Source: Halorubrum salinarum (GTDB lineage Archaea; Halobacteriota; Halobacteria; Halobacteriales; Haloferacaceae). Taken from it: DNA of 64,000 nucleotides. A program made the position numbers and the translations under genes. Within the stretch, counting starts at the first letter, position 1, and the number at the start of each line of letters is the position of its first letter. Positions 1 through 7,314 of the stretch are shown here, one piece after another. The notes beneath the pieces were generated by a model. The model was not told where the DNA came from, did not search any database, and was given only the letters and a program-made list of their open reading frames with translations. The stretch spans positions 1,984,001-2,048,000 of the forward strand of contig NZ_CP053941.1 in the NCBI RefSeq assembly GCF_013267195.1, given 5' to 3'.

Positions 1-369
1 CGAACACACCTCACAGAGGTAGAACTCGTGGGTGCGCTCGTACTCCTCGCGCTCCTCTAAGGCCTCGAGCAGCCGGTACATCTCCTCCTGGAGGTTCTCC
101 GGGATGTTGTCGTAGTGGAACGTCCACAGGTACGTGAGCCACCCGGAGTCCTCGTCGCGGACGCGGCGGTACGTCGCCAGGTCGTTCTCGTATAGGATGA
201 ACAGCGCGCGCCGCACGTCGTTGAGCTCTAAGCCGAGCTCCTCGGCCAGCTCCTCGTCGGTGACCTCGCCGTCGGGCGGCGCGGCCGCGACCGGCATCCC
301 CGTCGGCCCCACCAGCTCGTGGAGGTACTTCTGGATGACGGGGTCGTTCAGTAGATCCTCAAAAGCCAT
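1..369 (-). CDS. tfe: Transcription initiation factor TFE alpha (partial, C-terminus off window)
   Basis: The reverse strand encodes a protein starting MAFEDLLNDPVIQKYL with a winged-helix region (VTDEELAEELGLELNDVRRAL, residues about 37-57) followed by an acidic linker and the first zinc-ribbon cysteines (CEVC, at the window edge). This is the archaeal homolog of TFIIE-alpha, which helps TBP and TFB open promoters by contacting RNA polymerase. Of the usual roughly 170-180 residues, 123 are present; the rest lies left of base 1. The ATG at 369 has a TATA-like TTTTAAC at 398-392, a good leaderless spacing. Confidence 0.95.
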   Translation of the reverse strand, partial: MAFEDLLNDPVIQKYLHELVGPTGMPVAAAPPDGEVTDEELAEELGLELNDVRRALFILYENDLATYRRVRDEDSGWLTYLWTFHYDNIPENLQEEMYRLLEALEEREEYERTHEFYLCEVCS

Positions 370-391
370 TACGGGAAACTGGTGGAGGAAT

Positions 392-398
392 CCGGTTA
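392..398 (-). promoter_or_regulatory. TATA-like box of tfe
   Basis: On the minus strand TTTTAAC lies 24-30 bp before the tfe ATG, the spacing expected for a leaderless haloarchaeal transcript. It is assigned from position and composition only. Confidence 0.5.
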
Positions 399-519
399 AA
401 ACCTCCGAAAGGCGCGGTCGCGACGCTCCCGCTCCGCCCCGCCGAACGGCGCCCGGTCCGCCGCCGACCGACCCGCCGGTCCGGCAGAGCTTTACGGGCC
501 GTGGCTCACACTCGCCCGT

Positions 520-1485
520 ATGGCTGACTCGGTGGACGGGCGGGGGCGACGCGCGCTCGGTGCCCTCGCGCTCCTCGCCGTCCCGACGGTGTTGGCGGCG
601 GTGCCGCTGGTCGCGCTCGCCGCGCTGCTCGGCCCCGGCGGGCTCGGCGCGCTCCCGTTCGGCGCGGTCGGCGGCCTGCTCGCCGCGGCCGTCGTCGGAC
701 CGGCTGCGTCCGCGCTGCTCGGCCCGGTCCTCGTCGACAGGCGGATCGCGCGGCTCCCCGACGCCGACCTCGACGAGCGCCGCGCCGACTTCGTCGCCGA
801 CCGCGTCGCGTCGCTCGCGGCCGAGGTCGGCGTCGACCCGCCCGAGGTGACCGCGGTCCGCGTCGACGCCGCGAACGTCGCCGTCGCGGACGGCTACCGC
901 GGGTCGCGACTGGTGGTCTCGACGCGGCTGCTCGCCCTCCCGAAGGCCGACCGAGACGCCGCGCTGCGCCACGCGCTCGTCCGGCTCCGGACGCGGCAGG
1001 CGCTGCTCGCGACCGCGACGCTCCCGGCGCTGGCGGCCGTCGAGACGGCGGCGCTGCTCGCGACGCTGCTCGTCGGACGCCGCGGGGACCGCACCGCCGC
1101 GGACCGGCGCGTCAACCGGATCCACGGGTACGAGCCGGACCGCGAGCGCGTCCCGTCGTGGGCGTACGCCGCCGCCGGCGTGCTCTGCTGGCTGCTGCTC
1201 CTCCCGGCGTGGATCCCGGCGACGGTCGGCGACCGGTTCGCCGTCGCCGGCGGGCGGCGCGCCGCGGACGCGCTGGTCGCGCGCGCCGGCGCCGCGGAGC
1301 GCGAGGGGCTCGGCAACGCCGTCGCGTTCGCCGGCGACGCCGCGGGCGCCGGCGACTGGCCGCCGCTCCTCGACCGCCTCTCGCTCGTCTCCATGGCCGA
1401 CGCCGAGACGGGCCGCGTGCGCGGGACGAGCCGCCAGGAGGCCAGAACGCGGCTCGCGCGGCTCCGCTCGAAGCGGGCGCTGTAA
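520..1485 (+). CDS. M48/HtpX-like membrane protein with a destroyed zinc motif
   Basis: This 321-residue protein has two hydrophobic segments near the N-terminus (about 14-38 and 46-72) and more at about 162-186 and 215-236. The middle (PPEVTAVRVDAANVAVADGY, then RLVVSTRLLALPKADRDAALR) follows the M48 metallopeptidase pattern of 'N-A-x-x-x-G', 'vv-TrGLL' and 'dElxaVLaHElgH'. Where HEXXH should be, the sequence reads HALVR (H151, A152, R155), so the catalytic glutamate and second histidine are gone. I infer a non-catalytic HtpX-like membrane protein. It has its own promoter (TTTACG at 491-496) and is convergent with the histidine kinase. Confidence 0.6.
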   Translation: MADSVDGRGRRALGALALLAVPTVLAAVPLVALAALLGPGGLGALPFGAVGGLLAAAVVGPAASALLGPVLVDRRIARLPDADLDERRADFVADRVASLAAEVGVDPPEVTAVRVDAANVAVADGYRGSRLVVSTRLLALPKADRDAALRHALVRLRTRQALLATATLPALAAVETAALLATLLVGRRGDRTAADRRVNRIHGYEPDRERVPSWAYAAAGVLCWLLLLPAWIPATVGDRFAVAGGRRAADALVARAGAAEREGLGNAVAFAGDAAGAGDWPPLLDRLSLVSMADAETGRVRGTSRQEARTRLARLRSKRAL

Positions 1486-1501
1486 GCGAGACGCCCCGGG
1501 G

Positions 1502-3004
1502 TCAGGGCCGCGCCGGGACCTCCAATCGGATCGTCGTCCCGCCCTCGTCGGTGTCGACGTCGAACTCGCCGCCCGCCTTCGCCACGACCCAGTACATGAG
1601 CCAGATGCCGAGGCGATCGGCGTGGGTCAGCGAGGTCTCGCCCGCCTCCAACACCTGCGTCTCGTGGTCCGGGATCCCGGGGCCGTCGTCGTCGACCTCG
1701 ACGGTGACCCACCCCTCGGGGCGCCGCTCGACGCGCACCTCGACCGACGGCGACTGCGCGTCGTTGTGCTTCACCGCGTTCTCGACCGCCTCCGCGACGG
1801 CGACGGCGAGGCCGACGACCGCCACCTCGATCGGGTCGTCGTCCGGGAACGACAGCGTCACCTCGGCGTCCGGGTAGCGGCTGTGGATCCGGTTCCGGAT
1901 CTCGACCAGCTCGTCGCGGAGGTCGATCGGCGCGTCGAGCGCGGAGGCCGAGACCGTCTCGTCGACCGTCTGAACCGCCTCTGCGATCCCCGTGAGGTCC
2001 GTGGCCGTCTCGGTGATGACGTCGATCGAGCGGCGGCGCGACTCCTCGTCGGGGTCGTCTCGCAGCAGGTCCGTGTACCCCGTGATGAGGTTCATCTTGT
2101 TCCGGAGGTTGTGGTTGAGCACCCGGGCCATCACCTCCAGCCGCCGCTCGCGGATCTTCCGCTCGGTGATGTCCGTCTGGAACCCGACGAAGTGCGTGGT
2201 CTCGCCCGCCTCGTTCCGCAGGGGCTCGATCTGGAGCCGGTTCCAGAACTTCTGCCCGTTCGCCCGGTAGTTGAGGATGTCCACGTCGATCGACCGCTCC
2301 TCGTCGAGGCCCGCCCGGATCTCCGCGCGCGTCTCGTCCGAGGTGTCGGGGCCCTGGAGGAACCGGCAGTCCTCGCCCAGGCGCTCCTCGCCGTAGCCGG
2401 TCAGCGTCTCGAACCCCTCGTTGATGTACACGAGGGGGTTGTCGTCGCCCTCCGCAGGCGCGAGGGTGATCCCGACGGACGCCTCGTCCATCGCCCGCTC
2501 CTTGAGCCGCAGGTCCGCGACGGTCCGCCTGAGGCGGAGCGAGGTCAGCCGGCGCTCGATCAGGTTCGAGACACGGGTGAGCAGGGCCCGGCGGCCGACC
2601 GGCAGCTCGATGACGTCGTCGACGCGCCCCCACGTGCGCTCGGTCGGCCGCCCCCGCGACTCCTCGCTCACCAACAGCACGAACGGGAGAAACGTCGGGT
2701 CGGCGCGCTCGCGGCGGGCGTCGAGCTCGTCGCCGACGGCCTCGAACGCGCCCGCGTCGAGGAGACAGCAGTCGAACGCGGCGTCGAGCGCGGCGGGGTC
2801 TGACTCGGTCCGGACCCGATAGCGGTCGCCGAGCGCCTCGGCGAGCAGGTCGCGGTCGCGGTCGTCGTCCATCAACAGGAGGACGGTCGCGTCGTCGCCC
2901 GCGGAGGCCAGTGGGGGCTCGTTCTCGGTGGTCAGCGGCACCTCGCGCTCGCCGGACTCGTCGCCGCCGACGCGGTCGGCCGAGGGGTCCGAGTCCGAGT
3001 CCAT
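1502..3004 (-). CDS. LOV-domain sensor histidine kinase
   Basis: The protein has 500 residues from the ATG at 3004 (a GTG at 3031 would add nine). Order: a pseudo-receiver-like region (about 38-150), a PAS/LOV domain (about 170-280), a haloarchaeal HisKA region with the phospho-accepting H298 in LNHNLRNKMN, and a HATPase_c domain (N-box ENAVKHN, G-box DDDGPGIP). The PAS region carries the flavin signature GEDCRFLQG (C213), the two asparagines of the FMN-binding strands (N245 in NYRANG, N255 in FWNRLQ) and the final glutamine in FVGFQTDIT (Q276). These are LOV photosensor residues, so blue-light sensing is likely. It is divergent from the KaiC-like gene. No cognate response regulator is nearby. 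Confidence 0.85.
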   Translation of the reverse strand: MDSDSDPSADRVGGDESGEREVPLTTENEPPLASAGDDATVLLLMDDDRDRDLLAEALGDRYRVRTESDPAALDAAFDCCLLDAGAFEAVGDELDARRERADPTFLPFVLLVSEESRGRPTERTWGRVDDVIELPVGRRALLTRVSNLIERRLTSLRLRRTVADLRLKERAMDEASVGITLAPAEGDDNPLVYINEGFETLTGYGEERLGEDCRFLQGPDTSDETRAEIRAGLDEERSIDVDILNYRANGQKFWNRLQIEPLRNEAGETTHFVGFQTDITERKIRERRLEVMARVLNHNLRNKMNLITGYTDLLRDDPDEESRRRSIDVITETATDLTGIAEAVQTVDETVSASALDAPIDLRDELVEIRNRIHSRYPDAEVTLSFPDDDPIEVAVVGLAVAVAEAVENAVKHNDAQSPSVEVRVERRPEGWVTVEVDDDGPGIPDHETQVLEAGETSLTHADRLGIWLMYWVVAKAGGEFDVDTDEGGTTIRLEVPARP

Positions 3005-3045
3005 CTCTTTCCTACGAGGCGCGGCACTCACTAAGAACTACCTCA

Positions 3046-3051
3046 TTTATA
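3046..3051 (+). promoter_or_regulatory. TATA box of the KaiC-like gene
   Basis: TTTATA centred about 29 bp before the ATG at 3078 fits a leaderless transcript and decides that start over upstream in-frame codons. The 73-bp gap to the histidine kinase start must hold both divergent promoters. Confidence 0.6.
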
Positions 3052-3077
3052 TGTCGATCGCCGCCGACTGGTGTGGT

Positions 3078-4631
3078 ATGCCATCACCGCTATCCGAGCG
3101 AGCGTCGACGGGGGTCGCCGGGCTCGACGAGGTGCTGTCCGGGGGGCTCATCCCCGCGCGGAGCTACATGGTCCGCGGGCAGGCGGGGAGCGGGAAGACG
3201 ATCCTGAGCTTCCACTTCCTTCAGGCCGGAATCGACGAGGGCGAGACGGCGCTTTTCATCAACCTCGAAGAGGACCTCCGCGACCTGAAGGCGAACGCGG
3301 CGGCGCTCGGGTTCGACACCGACGCGATCGACTTCCTCGACCTGAGTCCCAGCGCGGACGCCTTCGTCGAGGACGAGTCGTACGAGGTGTTCGCGCCCTC
3401 GGAGGTCGAGCGCGAGCCCCTGACCGACCGGATCGTCGAGGGGGTCTCCGAGGTCGACCCGGACCGCGTCGTCGTCGACCCGCTGACCCAGCTCCGCTTC
3501 CTGCTGTCCGACGACTACCAGTTCCGGAAGCAGGTGGTCGGATTCATGCGGTTCCTGAAAGACCGGGACGCGACGGTGCTGTTCACCGTCCAGAACACCG
3601 ACTCGCTGCCGACGGACGACCTGGAATTCATCACCGACGGGACGATCCGACTCGACGCGGCGCAGTACGGCAAGACGGTCCGCGTGCCGAAGTTCCGCGG
3701 GTCGTCGACGCAGAGCGGCGATCACGCCTACCGGGTCACCGACTCCGGGATTGAGGTGTACCCCGCGCTCCAGCCCGGGTCGAACCGCGCCGGCGACGCC
3801 GAGTTCGAACAGATCTCCTCGGGCATCCCTGAGGTCGACGAGCTGCTCCACGGCGGGATCGAGCGCGGCACCGTCAGCATCGTGAGCGGGCCGACCGGCG
3901 TGGGGAAGACCACCCTCAGCACGCAGTTCATGAAGGAGGCCGCGGGCCGGGGCGAACGGTCCGTCATCTACCTGTTCGAGGAGTCCAGACGGACGTTCCT
4001 CGCGCGGTCGCGGGCGGTCAACATCCCGGTCGACGAGATGCTGGAGAAGGGGACCCTCGAAGTGGTCGAGGTGGAGGCGTTAGAGCGGTCGCCACAGGAG
4101 TTCGCGCGGATGGTCCGCGACGAGGTCAAGGGCGAGGGCGCCGACATCGTGATGGTCGACGGCATCTCCGGCTACCGGCTGACGCTCCGCGGCGAGGAGG
4201 AGCAGATGCTCCAGCAGATGCACGCGCTCGGCCGCTACCTCAAGAACGCGGGCGTGACGGGCGTCTTCGTCGACGAGACGCGGAACGTCACGGGAGAGTT
4301 CCGGGCGACGATGGAGAACGTCAGCTACCTCGCCGACAACATCGTCTTCCTCCGCCACCTCGAGGTCGGCGGCGAGCTCCGGAAGGCGATCGGGGTCCTG
4401 AAAAAGCGGACCAGCGACTTCGAGCGGACGATCCGCGAGTTCCGCATCACCGAACACGGGATCACCGTCGGCGAGCCGATGTCCGGGCTCCGCGGCATCC
4501 TGAGCGGCACCCCGGAGGTCGTCGAGGAAGATCTGCGACGGTCGGACCGCGACGACCGCGACGACCGCGACGACCGCGACGACCGCGACGACCGCGACGA
4601 CCGCGACGACCGCGACGACTGCGACGAGTAG
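3078..4631 (+). CDS. Double-domain KaiC-like RecA-family ATPase
   Basis: This 517-residue protein has two KaiC domains. The first has Walker A GQAGSGKT (34-41), a paired glutamate INLEED and Walker B VVVDPLTQL (about 131-139). The second has Walker A GPTGVGKT (271-278), YLFEES and Walker B IVMVDGISG. Such two-domain KaiC-like proteins are abundant in haloarchaea and are thought to act as ATP-driven signalling scaffolds; no KaiA or KaiB is present here. The C-terminus is a run of Asp-Arg-Asp units from a 9-bp tandem repeat. The neighbouring LOV kinase suggests a light- or time-related role, which is inference. Upstream in-frame starts from 2928 are rejected because of the TATA box at 3046. Confidence 0.9.
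   Translation: MPSPLSERASTGVAGLDEVLSGGLIPARSYMVRGQAGSGKTILSFHFLQAGIDEGETALFINLEEDLRDLKANAAALGFDTDAIDFLDLSPSADAFVEDESYEVFAPSEVEREPLTDRIVEGVSEVDPDRVVVDPLTQLRFLLSDDYQFRKQVVGFMRFLKDRDATVLFTVQNTDSLPTDDLEFITDGTIRLDAAQYGKTVRVPKFRGSSTQSGDHAYRVTDSGIEVYPALQPGSNRAGDAEFEQISSGIPEVDELLHGGIERGTVSIVSGPTGVGKTTLSTQFMKEAAGRGERSVIYLFEESRRTFLARSRAVNIPVDEMLEKGTLEVVEVEALERSPQEFARMVRDEVKGEGADIVMVDGISGYRLTLRGEEEQMLQQMHALGRYLKNAGVTGVFVDETRNVTGEFRATMENVSYLADNIVFLRHLEVGGELRKAIGVLKKRTSDFERTIREFRITEHGITVGEPMSGLRGILSGTPEVVEEDLRRSDRDDRDDRDDRDDRDDRDDRDDRDDCDE
4545..4616 (+). repeat. In-frame 9-bp tandem repeat at the end of the KaiC-like gene
   Basis: Eight perfect copies of GACCGCGAC encode Asp-Arg-Asp units, followed by one diverged copy (GACTGCGAC) and the stop codon. 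Since the unit is three codons, copy-number change alters tail length without shifting frame. Confidence 0.95.
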
Positions 4632-4642
4632 CGAGGGCCGAC

Positions 4643-5278
4643 TCAGTTGCCCTCGTCGGCCTCGGCGCTCCCGTTGCCCTCGGCTCCGCTCGCTGTCCCC
4701 GAGGTCCCGTCGGCGTCGACCACCGTCTTTCCCGTCGCCTCCGGCACTACGCGGCGGTCGGCGTCCGCCCACTCGCGGTCGAGTTCCGCGCCCTCGAACA
4801 GGCGGTCGAGGAACACCGCGAGCCCGGCGACCTCGGAGTGCGGCTGGTTCGTCACGCCCACGTTGAAGTCGGCGCGCTCGTACAGCGCCCACGGCACCTT
4901 CTCGCCGCCGACGACGACGAGGAGGTCGCGCGGCGGCGACGCCTCCCCCACCACCTCTGGCTCGTCGAGGCCGACCGCCTTCCGGACCGCCGCCTCCACG
5001 TCCTGAACGCGCTCGCCGTACATCGTCAGGTGGACGACCACCCCCTCGAAGTCGCGGACGATCGCCTTCTGGTCGTCGCGGAGTTCGACCGCGAACGGCC
5101 CGCCGAACCGGTCGGTGATGTCGCGGACCGTCTCCGCGGACTGCCCCGCGTTGTCGGGGAGGATCACCCGGTCGGCGCCGAGCGCCCGCGCCGTGAGCCC
5201 GACGTGCGTCGTCATGCGGTCGTCGCGCCCCGGCCGGTGGCCGTACCGGAGGACGACGACCTCGCGCGCATCGTTCAT
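4643..5278 (-). CDS. trm56: tRNA (cytidine(56)-2'-O)-methyltransferase
   Basis: The 211-residue product starts [36 protein letters not shown], the hallmark N-terminus of archaeal Trm56. It is a SPOUT-class enzyme that methylates the 2'-oxygen of C56 in the tRNA T-loop using S-adenosylmethionine. The knot region carries [42 protein letters not shown] (about 119-160). The Ser/Gly/Asp-rich tail after about residue 185 is a normal haloarchaeal extension. The start at 5278 excludes a longer upstream frame that has no conserved residues. It is convergent with the KaiC-like gene, 11 bp apart. Confidence 0.93.
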   Translation of the reverse strand: MNDAREVVVLRYGHRPGRDDRMTTHVGLTARALGADRVILPDNAGQSAETVRDITDRFGGPFAVELRDDQKAIVRDFEGVVVHLTMYGERVQDVEAAVRKAVGLDEPEVVGEASPPRDLLVVVGGEKVPWALYERADFNVGVTNQPHSEVAGLAVFLDRLFEGAELDREWADADRRVVPEATGKTVVDADGTSGTASGAEGNGSAEADEGN

Positions 5279-5447
5279 GCCACGGGCTGGGCGGGCGAGC
5301 CGGGTGTCGCTTTCGATGCGAGCGCGCCGGCGATCCTCCTCTCGGCCCGCCGAATTGATCCGCAGTCGTGGATCGAAACTTGTCGAGACGACCCGAGGTG
5401 ACCACGTAACTGAAACCTTCTTGTGGGAGGCGGTCGCGGTATGCGGC

Positions 5448-6494
5448 ATGACGAGCGTCAAGGAGTTCCGCGTCGACGAGCCGGCGACCGCCGACGGGCT
5501 CGGCCGGGGTCGGTTCGTCTTCACGGACGCCTACTCGGTGTTCGACTGGGGGCAGATGCCCGACGCGATCCCGAACAAGGGCGCGAGCCTCTGCGCGATG
5601 GGCGCGTTCAACTTCGAACTGCTGGAGCGCGAGGGGGTCCCGACCCACTACCGAGGGGTCGCGGACCCCGACTCCGGCGAGGTCGTCCCGCTCGACGAGG
5701 CGGCCGCCCCGCCGACGGAGATGGCCATCGACCTGACGCAGGTACCCGACCTCCCGTACGAGGGGCCCCACGCCGGCTACGACTACGACGCCTTCCACGC
5801 CGCGGGCGGGGAGAACTACCTCGTTCCCTTGGAGGTCGTCTTCCGCAACCGCGTCCCGGTCGGGTCCAGCCTGCGGCGCCGCAGAGAGCCCGCCGACTTC
5901 GGGCTCGACGACCTCGCCGGCGCCGACGGCGAGTGGCCCGACGAGCCGGTCGACCTCCCCGAGCCGGTCGTGGAGTTCTCGACGAAGTACGAGCAGCAGG
6001 ACCGCTACCTGACCCGCGCGGAGGCCGACGAGGTCGCGGGCGTCGCCGACGTCGACGCCCTCGAATCGCTCGCGCGCGACGTGAACCGCGTCGTCACCGA
6101 CCGCGCCGAGGCGGCGGGCTTCGTCCACGAGGACGGCAAGATCGAGTGCCTCTACGTCGACGGTGAGCTCCGCGTCGCCGACGTGGTCGGCACCTTCGAC
6201 GAGAACCGGTTCTCCTACGGCGGCCGCGGCATCTCGAAGGAGGTCGTCCGCCAGTGGTACAAGGCGAACGACCCCGACTGGGTCGCGGCCGTGAAGGAAG
6301 CGAAGGAGTCGGTCGCGGGCCGCGAGACGGACGACTGGCGCGAGCTCTGCGACGAGTCTCCCGACCCACTCCCTCCCGCGGTTGTCGAGGCGGTCTCCGA
6401 CCTGTACGCGGCCGGGACGAACGCCTACACCGGCCGCGAGTGGTTCGACGCGCCCGTCGTCGAGGCCGCGCTCGACGCGGCCGAGGGCCTGTAA
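5448..6494 (+). CDS. purC: Phosphoribosylaminoimidazole-succinocarboxamide synthase
   Basis: This 348-residue SAICAR synthase joins aspartate to CAIR with ATP in purine biosynthesis. It begins [14 protein letters not shown] and contains [34 protein letters not shown] (about 24-57), [16 protein letters not shown], a '[14 protein letters not shown]' segment and the [27 protein letters not shown] region that binds the aspartate-carrying substrate. It is longer than bacterial PurC (about 240), as is usual in haloarchaea. The ATG at 5448 is in frame, whereas the ATG at 5441 is not. No other purine genes are in the window. Confidence 0.92.
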   Translation: MTSVKEFRVDEPATADGLGRGRFVFTDAYSVFDWGQMPDAIPNKGASLCAMGAFNFELLEREGVPTHYRGVADPDSGEVVPLDEAAAPPTEMAIDLTQVPDLPYEGPHAGYDYDAFHAAGGENYLVPLEVVFRNRVPVGSSLRRRREPADFGLDDLAGADGEWPDEPVDLPEPVVEFSTKYEQQDRYLTRAEADEVAGVADVDALESLARDVNRVVTDRAEAAGFVHEDGKIECLYVDGELRVADVVGTFDENRFSYGGRGISKEVVRQWYKANDPDWVAAVKEAKESVAGRETDDWRELCDESPDPLPPAVVEAVSDLYAAGTNAYTGREWFDAPVVEAALDAAEGL

Positions 6495-6587
6495 CGTCAG
6501 GGGGGTCGCCGGGAAGCGAGGGGCGGACCCTCACCATCGATCGGACGCGAGGGAACCTCTTTATCGCCGACGCGCGTGGATGGAGAC

Positions 6588-7304
6588 ATGTCCACCGAGG
6601 CCGACTTCGGGGAGCGGTTGGAGACCCAGACCGCGGCGTACCTCGACCGGATCGACGACTGCGTCGTCCTCCTGCCGCGCGTCCTCGACGAGTACGCCGA
6701 CGAGGGTGCCTACCGGGACACTGTCGACGAGATAGCCGCCGTCGAAAGCGAGTGCGACGACCTCGTCCGCGAGGTTCGGGCGCTCATCACTGATGCGGGG
6801 CCGGACGACATCGGACTGTTGAACACGCGGATCAACTTCAACGAGTCCGCCCTGCTCGACTTCTACAACGAGCTGGACGTGGTCGCGAACCACACCGAAC
6901 GGATCGCTCAGGAGGTGGCGATGATGCGCCCCGACGCGAGCGTCGAGCCGTTCGCCGACATGCGCGAGATGGCGGACCGGATCGCCGAGATGGTCGCGGT
7001 CCTCGGCGACGTGGTCGAGGGGTTCGTCAGGGGGCTCACGCGCGCCGACGGAACGGAGACGTTGGCCGATGGAATCGAGGCGATCCGCGGCCTAGAAAGC
7101 GAGTGCGACGACCTCCGTAACGACGCGATCGAGACCGCGTTCGCCGACGAGACGATCGATCAGCCCCTCGTCTACCGCGAGCTCGCGATCCTGCTGGACG
7201 AGCTCGCCAACGCCGTCGAGGACCTCACCGATCGGATCGTCGTTATCGCGAGCAAGGAGCCGGGAATCGTGGCCGAGTCGGCGCCGGACGCGGACGGAGA
7301 CTGA
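6588..7304 (+). CDS. DUF47 family PhoU-like protein
   Basis: This 238-residue helical protein of the DUF47/PhoU-like family contains two repeated metal-binding-type segments, 'VESECDDLVREVRALI' (about 47-62) and 'LESECDDLRNDAIETAF' (about 168-184), and an LLNTRINFNESALLDFYNELDVVANHTERIAQEV core. The family usually partners or regulates PiT-type phosphate permeases, but none is adjacent here. TTTAT at 6560-6564 is 24-28 bp before the ATG, supporting MSTEADF over an upstream in-frame GTG. Confidence 0.85.
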   Translation: MSTEADFGERLETQTAAYLDRIDDCVVLLPRVLDEYADEGAYRDTVDEIAAVESECDDLVREVRALITDAGPDDIGLLNTRINFNESALLDFYNELDVVANHTERIAQEVAMMRPDASVEPFADMREMADRIAEMVAVLGDVVEGFVRGLTRADGTETLADGIEAIRGLESECDDLRNDAIETAFADETIDQPLVYRELAILLDELANAVEDLTDRIVVIASKEPGIVAESAPDADGD

Positions 7305-7314
7305 ATACCTCCCG

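Noticed and set aside
4080..6128. A 682-residue minus-strand open frame containing a long Val-Val-Ala repeat
   Set aside because: It is the antisense of the KaiC-like gene and purC. The VVA run is just the complement of the Asp-Arg-Asp minisatellite; no conserved motif.
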